From Streptococcus pseudopneumoniae (lineage in GTDB: Bacteria; Bacillota; Bacilli; Lactobacillales; Streptococcaceae): a DNA stretch of 33,732 nt. Position 1 is the stretch's first letter. Every line of letters begins with the position of its first letter. The notes below the pieces were generated by a model. It had not been told where the DNA came from, made no database searches, and saw only the letters and a program-made list of their open reading frames with translations. This document shows, piece after piece, positions 1-8,816 of the stretch. The DNA lies in the NCBI RefSeq assembly GCF_001074975.1, contig NZ_JUUO01000006.1, positions 1 through 33,732 of the forward strand. Direction: 5' to 3'. The position numbers were made by a program, and so were the translations under genes.

Positions 1-15
1 TCGTCGTCTGAGACT

Positions 16-46
16 AACTTCCAGTTTTGGGAGAGAGGTGGAAGTT
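16..46. repeat. Inverted repeat in 5' flank of ylxM
   Basis: AACTTCC (16-22) is answered by GGAAGTT (40-46), a 7-bp perfect inverted repeat with a 17-nt loop. It could be the end of an upstream terminator, or nothing; no T-run follows. The rest of 1-120 shows no convincing gene. Frame 1 is open from the window edge to a TAG at 76-78 and might be the tail of an upstream gene, but I do not recognise it. Confidence 0.3.
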
Positions 47-129
47 ACTTTGAGAAGTTACGTCTTTTTCAAATTTAGCTTGCTATCTTCTCGGATGAGC
101 TTGCTAATGTGGTAGATTAGGCTATTTTT

Positions 130-138
130 TGGTATAAT
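130..138 (+). promoter_or_regulatory. Extended -10 promoter of ylxM-ffh (leaderless start)
   Basis: TGGTATAAT is a perfect extended -10 (TGnTATAAT). The -10 hexamer (133-138) lies only 7 nt before the ylxM ATG (146), so transcription should begin at or just before the start codon. No Shine-Dalgarno sequence precedes the ATG. There is no good -35 match at the usual spacing, which an extended -10 tolerates. Confidence 0.7.
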
Positions 139-145
139 AAAAGTT

Positions 146-478
146 ATGGAAATTGAAAAAACCAATCGTATGAATGCGCTCTTTGAATTTTATGCGGCGC
201 TTTTGACAGATAAGCAAATGAATTATATAGAGCTCTACTACGCTGATGATTACAGCCTTGCTGAGATTGCTGAAGAGTTCGGTGTCAGTCGTCAGGCTGT
301 TTACGACAATATCAAGCGGACAGAAAAGATTCTGGAAGATTATGAGATGAAATTGCACATGTACTCGGACTACATTGTCCGTAGTCAGATTTTTGACCAG
401 ATTTTGGAGCGCTATCCCAAGGATGACTTTCTGCAGGAGCAGATAGAAATTTTAACAAGCATTGATAATAGAGAATAA
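146..478 (+). CDS. ylxM: YlxM, helix-turn-helix partner of Ffh
   Basis: This 110-residue protein belongs to the YlxM/p13 family encoded next to ffh in Firmicutes. Residues about 36-63 form a sigma-like helix-turn-helix ([20 protein letters not shown]), as in the family. YlxM proteins are reported to bind the signal recognition particle and modulate Ffh GTPase activity. The ATG at 146 has no ribosome binding site and sits 7 nt from a strong -10, suggesting a leaderless message. The gene ends 11 nt before ffh, so the two should be co-transcribed and act together in co-translational membrane targeting. Length and sequence look normal for the family. Confidence 0.92.
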
Positions 479-489
479 GAGGAAGAAAC

Positions 490-2061
490 ATGGCATTTGA
501 AAGTTTAACAGAACGTTTGCAGAACGTCTTTAAAAATCTACGTAAAAAAGGAAAAATCTCTGAAGCTGACGTCCAAGAAGCAACCAAAGAAATTCGCTTG
601 GCCTTGCTTGAGGCCGACGTTGCCTTGCCTGTTGTAAAGGAATTTATCAAGAAGGTTCGTGAGCGTGCAGTCGGACATGAGGTCATTGATACCCTTAATC
701 CTGCGCAACAGATTATTAAAATCGTTAATGAGGAATTGACTGCTGTTTTAGGTTCTGATACAGCGGAGATTATCAAGTCACCTAAGATTCCTACAATCAT
801 TATGATGGTTGGTTTGCAGGGGGCTGGTAAAACAACCTTTGCTGGTAAATTGGCCAACAAACTCAAGAAAGAAGAAAATGCCCGTCCTTTGATGATTGCG
901 GCGGACATCTATCGTCCTGCGGCTATTGACCAGTTGAAAACTCTGGGGCAACAGATTGATGTGCCTGTCTTTGCACTTGGAACAGAAGTACCAGCTGTTG
1001 AGATTGTTCGTCAAGGTTTGGAACAAGCTCAAGCCAATCATAACGACTATGTCTTGATTGATACGGCAGGGCGTTTGCAGATTGATGAGCTTTTGATGAA
1101 TGAGCTTCGTGACGTGAAAGCCTTGGCTCAGCCAAATGAAATCCTGCTTGTCGTTGATGCCATGATTGGTCAGGAAGCGGCCAATGTTGCGCGTGAGTTC
1201 AATGCTCAGTTAGAAGTAACTGGGGTTATCCTTACCAAGATTGATGGGGACACTCGTGGTGGTGCTGCCCTATCTGTTCGTCACATTACTGGAAAACCAA
1301 TCAAGTTCACTGGTACAGGTGAAAAGATTACGGACATTGAGACCTTCCACCCAGACCGTATGTCTAGTCGTATCCTTGGCATGGGGGATATGCTTACTTT
1401 GATTGAGAAAGCTTCTCAAGAATACGATGAGCAAAAAGCCCTTGAAATGGCTGAGAAGATGCGTGAAAATACCTTTGATTTCAATGATTTCATTGATCAA
1501 TTGGATCAGGTACAAAACATGGGACCAATGGAAGACTTGCTCAAGATGATTCCAGGTATGGCTAACAATCCAGCCCTTCAAAACATGAAAGTGGATGAGC
1601 GCCAGATTGCGCGCAAACGTGCCATCGTGTCTTCAATGACACCTGAAGAGCGTGAAAATCCAGATTTGTTAAATCCGAGCCGTCGCCGTCGTATCGCTGC
1701 TGGTTCTGGAAATACCTTCGTCGAAGTCAACAAATTCATCAAAGACTTTAACCAGGCTAAACAACTCATGCAAGGTGTTATGTCTGGAGATATGAACAAG
1801 ATGATGAAGCAGATGGGAATTAATCCAAACAATCTTCCAAAAAATATGCCAAATATGGGAGGGATGGATATGTCTGCCCTTGAAGGAATGATGGGACAAG
1901 GTGGAATGCCTGACTTGTCAGCTCTTGGAGGAGCAGGAATACCTGATATGAGCCAGATGTTTGGTGGCGGACTCAAAGGTAAAATCGGTGAATTTGCCAT
2001 GAAACAGTCTATGAAACGCATGGCGAATAAAATGAAGAAAGCGAAGAAGAAACGTAAGTAA
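490..2061 (+). CDS. ffh: Signal recognition particle GTPase Ffh
   Basis: Ffh (SRP54) binds the 4.5S/scRNA and N-terminal signal sequences and brings ribosomes to the membrane through FtsY. The 523-residue protein has the N domain (1-90), the GTPase G domain with P-loop GLQGAGKTT at 108-116, DTAGR from 191 and TKID at 249-252, and a methionine-rich M domain (about 310-523) with MQGVMSGDMNKMMKQMG and a lysine-rich end. The start at 490 is preceded by GAGGAA. It follows ylxM closely and ends in a good terminator. It is intact and forms the left border of the accessory island. In pneumococcal genomes I remember, the uracil permease gene is its neighbour; here about 11 kb separates them. Confidence 0.98.
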   Translation: MAFESLTERLQNVFKNLRKKGKISEADVQEATKEIRLALLEADVALPVVKEFIKKVRERAVGHEVIDTLNPAQQIIKIVNEELTAVLGSDTAEIIKSPKIPTIIMMVGLQGAGKTTFAGKLANKLKKEENARPLMIAADIYRPAAIDQLKTLGQQIDVPVFALGTEVPAVEIVRQGLEQAQANHNDYVLIDTAGRLQIDELLMNELRDVKALAQPNEILLVVDAMIGQEAANVAREFNAQLEVTGVILTKIDGDTRGGAALSVRHITGKPIKFTGTGEKITDIETFHPDRMSSRILGMGDMLTLIEKASQEYDEQKALEMAEKMRENTFDFNDFIDQLDQVQNMGPMEDLLKMIPGMANNPALQNMKVDERQIARKRAIVSSMTPEERENPDLLNPSRRRRIAAGSGNTFVEVNKFIKDFNQAKQLMQGVMSGDMNKMMKQMGINPNNLPKNMPNMGGMDMSALEGMMGQGGMPDLSALGGAGIPDMSQMFGGGLKGKIGEFAMKQSMKRMANKMKKAKKKRK

Positions 2062-2067
2062 GACAAG

Positions 2068-2093
2068 GGAAGGCCGCAGGGCTTTCCTTTTTT
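2068..2093 (+). terminator. Rho-independent terminator of ylxM-ffh
   Basis: GGAAGGCC (2068-2075) pairs with GGCTTTCC (2080-2087) around a GCAG loop, with one G-U pair, and a run of six T follows. It starts 7 nt after the ffh stop codon. Confidence 0.9.
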
Positions 2094-2131
2094 AGAAAGA
2101 AGAAAAAGGTCTATTTTGAATTTGCAAAGAA

Positions 2132-2140
2132 TGATATAAT
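2132..2140 (+). promoter_or_regulatory. Extended -10 promoter of the helicase pair
   Basis: TGATATAAT matches the extended -10 consensus TGnTATAAT (hexamer 2135-2140). The -35 is weak. It lies just after the ffh terminator and 29 nt before the ATG at 2169, which has a strong GGGAGG ribosome binding site. The island's first two genes therefore have their own promoter. Confidence 0.65.
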
Positions 2141-2168
2141 AGTAGAAATAGTCTAACAGGGAGGAATT

Positions 2169-5100
2169 ATGGAAATTGATAATCGATCAATTCGTCTTGG
2201 CGATGAATTAAAGAAAGAGTTAAAATCAGAAAGCCGAGTCAAGATTGCAGCAGCAACCTTTTCTATGTTTGCTTATCAGCAGTTGAAAGAGGAATTGGAA
2301 AATATAGAAGAGTTAAAATTTATTTTTACAAATCCGACTTTTATAACAGATGAAACCAAAACAGATTTCCGTGAGTATACGATACCCAAAAAAGAACGAG
2401 AACAATCGATTTTTGGTGGAAAGTATGAACTGAAATTGATGAATGAGCTGATCCAAAAAGCGATTGCTCGTGAATGTGCTGATTGGATCCGAAGAAAAGC
2501 GCAATTTAAGTCTATTAATATTGAAACAGATGAAATGCCAAATGGTATTCGAATTGAAAATTCGGATGATGTAGTGGCAGTAGATCGTTTGAAAAACTTT
2601 GATCGCAAAGAATTAGGATATGAAGCTTCTCTATTTAAAACGAGTAGAAACCTCTATCATGCACCACTTAGTTTAAATTATTTAGATGAATTTGATAATC
2701 TCTGGGAAGAAGATGATTATTTTCGTGATGTTACAGAAGAGTTTTTGGATAATTTAAACCTAGCTCATAAAGAACATTCTCCTGAGTTCATTTACTATGT
2801 GATGCTATATAATTTATTCAATGAATTTTTAGAAGATATCAATGAAGATTTTTTACCCAATGAAGGGGTTGGCTATAAAGAAAGTAAAATTTGGGGGCTG
2901 TTATATGATTTCCAAAAGGATGCAGTAAAATCGATCATTTCTAAATTAGAAAAATTTAATGGATGTATTCTAGCGGATTCGGTTGGTCTTGGTAAAACTT
3001 ATACAGCTTTAGCGGTCATGACTTATTATGCTTATCGAGGCAAACGTATTTTAGTACTTTGTCCTAAAAAGTTAGAAAATAACTGGAATATGTATCGTCA
3101 TGATTATGTAAATAATCCAATTTATGATAGACATTTGCTTTATGACGTTCTCTACCATACAGATCTCAGTAGAGATAAAGGACACTCTAATGGAATTGAT
3201 CTGTCCTTAAATAATTGGCATACTTATGATTTGGTTGTCATTGATGAGTCCCATAATTTTAGAAATGGTGGCTCTAGCGAAAATGACTTATCTGAGGGGA
3301 GAGAAAATCGATACAGCCGTTTAATGAATCGCATCATAAAGTCTGGTGTCCCTACCAAGGTACTCATGCTATCAGCAACACCTGTTAATAATCGCTTTAA
3401 TGATTTGAAAAATCAAATTGCTCTAGCCTATGAAGGAGATACGGATCAAATTGATAGCAAATTAGAAACAAAATCATCTATAAACGATATTTTCAGAAAT
3501 GCTCAATCTGCTTATAATAAGTGGGCTGACCTACCTGCAGAAGAGAGAACAACAGATAAACTGTTATCTACATTAGATTTTGATTTCTTTAAAGTACTAG
3601 ATAGTGTAACGATAGCCAGAAGTAGAAAACATATTCGGGAATTTTATGATAGAGAAGCGATTGGAGAATTTCCACAGCGCTTAAAACCACTTAATTTTGA
3701 ACCTGATTTAACGGTTTCAAATCTCGGAATTACCTATAAAAAATTATATCACTTACTTGATAAACTTCAGTTGACTATCTATCAACCATCAATACATATT
3801 TACCCATCAAAGAGAGTTAAATACGATAAAAATAAAGAAGGAAAAATGGGGAATTTAACTCAGTTTGGTCGTGAGTCTGGTATCAAAAAACTGATGATGA
3901 TTAACCTGCTCAAACGTTTAGAAAGTTCTGTTGCAGCTTTTCGATATACTTTAATAGATGTTGTTAAAGATTATGTAGAAAAGACCTTAAAGGCTATCGA
4001 AGAATATGAATTGACAGGTTTGGACCATTTATCTCTTAATCCTCATCTTGATGAAGATGATTTTGATTTGGAAGATAGTAATTTCGAGTTCTCTATTGGT
4101 AAGAAAAATCGTATTGCTTTACAAGATATGGATTATCGTAGTTGGAAGGTCGAGTTAGAACAAGATTTTGCAATATTGACAGAGCTAGAAAATCTAATCA
4201 GTAAAATAACGCCACAAGAAGACCAAAAACTCCAGACTCTTTTTTCATTGATAGATGAGAAACTAACAAATCCTATCAATACTGGTAATAAAAAGTTGAT
4301 TATTTTCTCCGCATTTGCGACAACAACCAACTACCTTTATAAACATATTAGTCAGTATGTTTTGGATAAGTATGGTCTCTACACTGCCCAGATTTCAGGT
4401 ACAAAAGGTTTTGCAACAACTTTGGAAACTAAAAATAAAGACCTCAATTCTTTATTAACTTATTTTTCTCCTAAATCAAAATCTCGTGATGTTTTGTTTC
4501 CTGGTGATGAGAGTGAGATCGATCTTTTAATTGCAACAGATGTGATTTCCGAAGGTCAAAACTTGCAAGATGCGGATATGATGGTTAATTACGATATCCA
4601 CTGGAATCCTGTCCGTATTGTTCAACGATTTGGTCGTGTGGATCGAATTGGTAGTCAAAATAAATACATTCAATTGGTTAATTTTTGGCCAAATCTTGAG
4701 TTAGATGAGTATATCGATCTTAAGTCTAGGGTTGAATCGAGGATGAAAATTTCTGTCTTGACTTCAACAGCAGATGATAATGTTTTATCTAGTGAAGAAA
4801 TAGAGGATAATAATTATCGAAGAAAACAATTAGAACGTCTTAGAGATGAAGTGGTCGACTTAGAGGAGATGAATGATGGTATTTCTATTATGGATTTAGG
4901 ATTAGAAGATTATCGCATAGACCTTCTTAAGTATTTGGAAGAACATCCTGAGTTAGAAAAAGTTCCGAGAGGCTTGCAAGCTATTTTACCTGCTTCCAAT
5001 AAAGAATCAGAAGGTGTCATTTTTGTCCTAAAAAATAAAGATCAGATAAAAGGAAAAAATAATCAAAATCAGCTTCATCCATATTATATCCTCTACATCA

Positions 5101-5426
5101 ATAGAAATGGAGAACTGCTTTTATCTCCGTCTGAAAGTAAGAAAATATTGGAGTACCTCAGTAGCATTTGTCGGGGTCAAAGTAAACCGTTGAGGCATGT
5201 AGTAGACAAGTTCAATCGTCAAACAAAAGATGGTAAAGAAATGGTTGTATATTCGGAATTGCTTCAACAGGCAATTGATCAACTAATGGAACATGATCAG
5301 ATTTCAACTATGGATGCCTTATTTAACTTTGGGTCTGTTGACTTGATGAATACTAGCATTGAGGGAATGGATGATTTTGAGTTAATTTGTTTCTTTATAT
5401 TGATGAAAGGGGATTCTGATGATTAG
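2169..5426 (+). CDS. SNF2-type helicase, defence-island type
   Basis: This is a 1085-residue superfamily 2 helicase of the SNF2/HepA class. Visible motifs are Walker A (ADSVGLGKT, 269-277), Walker B DESH (359-362), SATP (402-405), and in the second RecA lobe IATDVISEGQNLQ (from 788) and QRFGRVDRIG (from 819). The first 150 residues resemble the phospholipase-D-like N-terminal region of related 'helicase-related' proteins, but I see no HKD motif, so nuclease activity is doubtful. The gene overlaps the next by 8 nt, implying translational coupling. Helicases of this class accompany restriction-modification genes in many islands; a role in DNA translocation or remodelling during defence is inferred. 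The coding sequence is AT-rich compared with ffh, consistent with acquisition by transfer. It is intact. Confidence 0.85.
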   Translation: MEIDNRSIRLGDELKKELKSESRVKIAAATFSMFAYQQLKEELENIEELKFIFTNPTFITDETKTDFREYTIPKKEREQSIFGGKYELKLMNELIQKAIARECADWIRRKAQFKSINIETDEMPNGIRIENSDDVVAVDRLKNFDRKELGYEASLFKTSRNLYHAPLSLNYLDEFDNLWEEDDYFRDVTEEFLDNLNLAHKEHSPEFIYYVMLYNLFNEFLEDINEDFLPNEGVGYKESKIWGLLYDFQKDAVKSIISKLEKFNGCILADSVGLGKTYTALAVMTYYAYRGKRILVLCPKKLENNWNMYRHDYVNNPIYDRHLLYDVLYHTDLSRDKGHSNGIDLSLNNWHTYDLVVIDESHNFRNGGSSENDLSEGRENRYSRLMNRIIKSGVPTKVLMLSATPVNNRFNDLKNQIALAYEGDTDQIDSKLETKSSINDIFRNAQSAYNKWADLPAEERTTDKLLSTLDFDFFKVLDSVTIARSRKHIREFYDREAIGEFPQRLKPLNFEPDLTVSNLGITYKKLYHLLDKLQLTIYQPSIHIYPSKRVKYDKNKEGKMGNLTQFGRESGIKKLMMINLLKRLESSVAAFRYTLIDVVKDYVEKTLKAIEEYELTGLDHLSLNPHLDEDDFDLEDSNFEFSIGKKNRIALQDMDYRSWKVELEQDFAILTELENLISKITPQEDQKLQTLFSLIDEKLTNPINTGNKKLIIFSAFATTTNYLYKHISQYVLDKYGLYTAQISGTKGFATTLETKNKDLNSLLTYFSPKSKSRDVLFPGDESEIDLLIATDVISEGQNLQDADMMVNYDIHWNPVRIVQRFGRVDRIGSQNKYIQLVNFWPNLELDEYIDLKSRVESRMKISVLTSTADDNVLSSEEIEDNNYRRKQLERLRDEVVDLEEMNDGISIMDLGLEDYRIDLLKYLEEHPELEKVPRGLQAILPASNKESEGVIFVLKNKDQIKGKNNQNQLHPYYILYINRNGELLLSPSESKKILEYLSSICRGQSKPLRHVVDKFNRQTKDGKEMVVYSELLQQAIDQLMEHDQISTMDALFNFGSVDLMNTSIEGMDDFELICFFILMKGDSDD

Positions 5427-6096
5427 ATTTCCGTCCTATACAGCCTTATCAAAACCTCACCTTCTCTATAGACCTCATAAAAAGGGCAATAGTGATTTTT
5501 TTGATAATCTTAATGTATCTGTGAAAGACAAGAAAGATTTAAGAGAACAAATTAGAGCAATTCAAATTACTCATCAGATTGATACAAGCACCACTAATAT
5601 TCCTGCTGGAAAAAAAGTGAAGCAAATCATGGTTTTAGAAGTAGAACTCGAACAAATGGGTGTTTCCTTAACTTTATTAGAACAGCTAGATATAAGATTA
5701 GGGATTTACACAGCCTTTGTATTAAAATATCCACAAGGTAGAGAAGAACTTCTTATTCATTATAAAGAGCCTTTAAGTCAAGAAAAGGATGGCAAGCACT
5801 TTAAGATTGTCCGTCGCTTTCAGACTCATGATGATGTAAGCATTGACTTTGAGGGAAATGACTTAGATGATGTTTATGAGAGTCTTGTAAAAGAAACTGG
5901 TAAGAAAGAATTACAAGTTTTAGAATCAAGTAATCTTAGAAACTCTATTGAACTCAGTGACCAATTAGATAAATTAGAGAAAAAGGCACAACAGTTAAAG
6001 AAAAAGATGTATTCTGAAAAATCAATGAGAAAACAAATGGAAATAAAAAGAGAATATCAGGCTACATTGAAAGAAATAGAAGCATTAAAGAAGTAA
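5419..6096 (+). CDS. DUF4391-like protein paired with the helicase
   Basis: A 225-residue protein whose start lies inside the end of the helicase gene (8-nt overlap), with AAAGGGG as ribosome binding site. The stretch from LREQIRAIQITHQI to LLIHYKEP, including the STTNIPAG turn, resembles what I remember of DUF4391, a family often found beside helicase and type III methyltransferase genes. The family's biochemical role is not known to me. Residues about 185-225 are charged and heptad-like (LDKLEKKAQQLKKKM), a probable coiled coil. Overlap and pairing suggest it works as a partner or adaptor of the helicase. Assignment rests on pattern memory only; there is no signal peptide or membrane segment. 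Confidence 0.65.
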   Translation: MIRFPSYTALSKPHLLYRPHKKGNSDFFDNLNVSVKDKKDLREQIRAIQITHQIDTSTTNIPAGKKVKQIMVLEVELEQMGVSLTLLEQLDIRLGIYTAFVLKYPQGREELLIHYKEPLSQEKDGKHFKIVRRFQTHDDVSIDFEGNDLDDVYESLVKETGKKELQVLESSNLRNSIELSDQLDKLEKKAQQLKKKMYSEKSMRKQMEIKREYQATLKEIEALKK

Positions 6097-6150
6097 GATT
6101 GACTGTAAGTTTAGCAAAGGAAAATCAGAAATTGAGATTAGAGAACTCTT

Positions 6151-6179
6151 TTGATTTCAACCCCTATTTTTGATAAAAT
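6151..6179 (+). promoter_or_regulatory. Promoter of the mod-SLATT-res operon
   Basis: TTGATT (6151-6156), a 17-nt spacer and TAAAAT (6174-6179) preceded by TG at -15/-14 (TGATAAAAT) form a good sigma-A promoter. It predicts a leader of about 100 nt before the mod ATG at 6290. It gives the type III genes transcription independent of the helicase pair, which matters because only mod carries the phase-variable repeat. Confidence 0.7.
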
Positions 6180-6289
6180 GAAGCTGTAATGCATTAAAAA
6201 TTAAGAATTACAAAGATAGGATAAGCCAACTTAATTTTTTATAAAATTAAAATTACAAAAGCTTGACAAAGCTAAGAAAGGATACTACC

Positions 6290-8198
6290 ATGAGCACAGC
6301 ACAGCACAGCACAGCACAGCACAGCACAGCAAACAGGTGAAAACTCTGGACTTGAGAAATTAACTCTCACTTCAAAAGATGTTTTTATAGATAATATTTC
6401 AAAAATTGGCCAACTTTTTCCTGAAGTTCTGACGGAAAAGAGGGATGAATACGGCAAATTACGTCCTGCGATTGACTTTGAGAAGCTTAAACAGTTTTTA
6501 TCAGAGGAAATTGTGGATGGTCGAGAATCCTATGAGTTTACTTGGGTTGGAAAGCGAGAAGCAATTGCAGAAGCTGGGCGACCAACTACCAAAACCCTAA
6601 GACCAGATCTTGATGAAAGTGTTGACTTTGAAAACAGTGAAAATGTCTTTATTACCGGGGATAATTTAGAAGTCTTAAAAATCTTACAAGAATCCTACCT
6701 AGGAAAAATCGATATGATTTATATCGATCCCCCCTATAATACAGGGAAAGACTTTGTATACTCTGATAAGTTCCAAAAAACAGATGAAGAGTTGAAGGAA
6801 GAGATGGAACTTTTGGATGAAGAAGGACGCCAGGTCATTGGGCTCACAAAAAATGAAAAAACTTCGGCTCGCTACCACTCAGACTGGCTCAATATGATGT
6901 ATCCACGCCTCCGTCTAGCGCGTAATCTCCTTAAGGATTCAGGTGTTATCTTTATCTCTATTGATGATAATGAACAAGCTAATCTGAAAGCTATCTGTGA
7001 TGAGATTTTTGGGGAGGAGAATTTTGTTGCGGATACAGTAAGAAAGCGTAGAGACAGCCAGGCAAATTTATCAAAAAATATTTCTCCAATTCATGAATAT
7101 ATTCTTATTTATTCAAAGTCAGCTGGGGAAGTGCTTAATAAAGTAAAGGGAAATATAGATAGTTCTGCATATAAAAATCCAGATGGGGATTCTCGTGGAG
7201 AATATGTTACAATGCCATGTACGAATGTAGGGGGTAGTCGTTATACAGTTGTTACTCCTACAGGAATTGAAATAACTGACGAGTGGAGGTTCAAAAAGTC
7301 AACCTTTGATCAACTTTTAAAAGAAAATAAAATAGTATTTCCGAAAAATGGAGCAGGTAAGCCTAGATATAAAGTCTTTTTAGCTGATAAATTAAATGAT
7401 GGAGTGTTGGCAAATACTTGGTGGTCTGAACTTCCATCTAATCAATTGGCTACTAAAGAGATAAAGAATTATTTTGATGATAATATTACTTTTGATACGC
7501 CGAAGCCAGTTGGATTAATCAAATTTATTTTGGAGCTCGGTTCAAAAATGGAATCAATTGTTTTAGACTTCTTCGGTGGTTCTGGTACTACAGCTGATGC
7601 AGTTATGCAACTGAATGCTGAAGATGGTGGAAATCGTAAGTTTATCCTGTGTACGTTGGATGAAGAAGTAGCCGATAAGTCTGCTGCTAAAGAAGCAGGT
7701 TATGAAACCATTGCCCAACTTTCACGTGAACGGATACGTCGTGCTGCTGCTAAGATTCAGAAGGAACATCCAGAATTGGTTGGCAAGCAAGACTTTGGAT
7801 TTAAAGCTTACAAACTAGATTCTTCTAATTTCAAAGATGTATCTGCCCGTCCAGACCAATTTGTTCAAACAGATCTTTTCGATAGTGTATCCAATATCAA
7901 GGAAGGACGTACTGGCCTTGACTTACTTTTCCAAGTTATGCTGACATGGGGAATGGAACTGTCACTAGCCATTGATATGGAGAAAGTAGCAGGAGCAGAA
8001 GTCTATGACGTAGATCAAGGATCACTCATGGCTTGTTTTGAAGATGAAATATCAGAAGAAGTTATCCGTCATATCGCTCAAGCACAACCACTCCGTGCCG
8101 TTTTCCGTGATAGCTCATTTGCCAATTCAGCAGATAAGATTAACGTAAGTGAAATCTTCAAAGAATTGTCACCTCATACAAAAGTGAAGGTGGTGTAG
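6290..8198 (+). pseudogene. mod: Type III DNA methyltransferase Mod, phase-variable, OFF frame
   Basis: Mod is the N6-adenine methyltransferase and recognition subunit of a type III restriction-modification system. Translation from the ATG at 6290 (ribosome binding site AAAGGA 8 nt upstream) runs through an AGCAC repeat and stops at TGA 6338-6340 after 16 codons. The remaining frame is open from the repeat to 8198. It carries IDPPYNTG (catalytic DPPY, residue 148 in ON numbering) and later DFFGGSGTT (residue 430), the beta-class order, with the target-recognition region between. One added repeat gives 637 residues, two removed give 632. No Met codon restores the frame before the catalytic core; the first in-frame GTG, at 6513, has no proper ribosome binding site. 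This is a switched-off contingency gene rather than a decayed one. The stop overlaps closely with the next gene (3 nt gap). Confidence 0.93.
6293..6331 (+). repeat. (AGCAC)7.8 phase-variation repeat at mod start
   Basis: Seven full AGCAC units plus AGCA start one base after the mod ATG. The 5-bp unit changes reading frame with each gain or loss by slipped-strand mispairing. All three frames of the tract are open and encode the repeating pentapeptide STAQH in rotation, so only the downstream frame decides ON or OFF. I know of phase-variable type III mod genes in S. suis with a similar GAGCA pentanucleotide. Confidence 0.95.
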
Positions 8199-8201
8199 GA
8201 T

Positions 8202-8816
8202 ATGAGTTTTAATAAAAATGTCAAAAATAGTAATCTTGATAAGCTTGATGAAATGATTCAAGATGAAATTAGAAAACTAAAAATAGTTAGACGAGCTCGT
8301 ATTTTGGCTAGTGAACGACTTGGGGGATATGCTAGTAAGTGGGACATGTATTTACTTTTGATGGCTATTTTATCTAGTGCCTTATTAGTTATTTCATTGA
8401 TAGTTCCAAATGAAGGCTTGATAAAAAAAGTAGTTTCAGGATGTTTTTCCATGTATACAGTTATCATTCAATATTATGTGTCCACATTAAACTATAGAGA
8501 ACGTGCTTTGAAATTCCATTATCACCATATAGAAATTAATAAACTTAAAGAATCACTTCAATGGTTATCTCTACAAGGTTATAATTTTAAAAAGAAGAAT
8601 GCTAAATTTAAAGTTATAGTAGAAAAATATAATCTTATTCTTCAGCAACAAGAAAATCATAGTGAGTACGATTATCATAGAGCAAAGTGTAAAGAAATTA
8701 GACAGTTAGATTTTAGTATGGATAATATTTTTGTAAATATTCAACCGATTGTTATTATCTTATTTATTCTTAGTTACTTGTTCTTGGGAGGTATTTGCAA
8801 TGAGATTACAATTTAA
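8202..8816 (+). CDS. SLATT-like three-helix membrane protein between mod and res
   Basis: A 204-residue membrane protein. Hydrophobic helices lie at about 48-68 and 75-95, followed by the charged motif NYRERALKFHYHH and later ENHSEYDYHRAK (151-162). The pattern (basic RARILASERL before helix 1, two helices, NYRERA, ENHSxxDY) matches what I remember of SLATT domains, family 5 in particular. A third hydrophobic helix is near the C-terminus (178-198). SLATT proteins are predicted pore-forming effectors of defence systems such as those with CD-NTase or reverse-transcriptase sensors. The gene starts 3 nt after mod, ends 17 nt inside res, and is more AT-rich than either, so it looks inserted into a mod-res pair. 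Toxin or abortive-infection function is inference; a membrane-tethering role is possible. Confidence 0.7.
   Translation: MSFNKNVKNSNLDKLDEMIQDEIRKLKIVRRARILASERLGGYASKWDMYLLLMAILSSALLVISLIVPNEGLIKKVVSGCFSMYTVIIQYYVSTLNYRERALKFHYHHIEINKLKESLQWLSLQGYNFKKKNAKFKVIVEKYNLILQQQENHSEYDYHRAKCKEIRQLDFSMDNIFVNIQPIVIILFILSYLFLGGICNEITI

Noticed and set aside
312..908. 198-codon minus-strand frame opposite ylxM and ffh
   Set aside because: Covers two sure genes on the other strand and has no recognisable domain.
1578..2066. Long minus-strand frame opposite the ffh M domain
   Set aside because: A shadow of the methionine-rich coding sequence; the strand has no promoter or ribosome binding site, and ffh is certain.
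6293..6331. CRISPR array or minisatellite
   Set aside because: The unit is 5 bp without spacers, inside the start of a coding frame; a contingency repeat fits.
6729..6734. Poly-C run in the DPPY codons as a second switch
   Set aside because: Only six C bases, encoding conserved prolines of the catalytic motif; too short to be a likely slippage site.
6513..8198. GTG at 6513 as the true start of mod
   Set aside because: It lacks a properly spaced ribosome binding site and would drop 75 or more conserved N-terminal residues that are open in the same frame back to the repeat. The ATG at 6290 has a good ribosome binding site and promoter.
8749..8799. Longer res start at 8749
   Set aside because: The extra residues are a shifted reading of the preceding membrane protein's last helix. 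ATG 8800 has GGGAGG upstream and matches the expected Res N-terminus.
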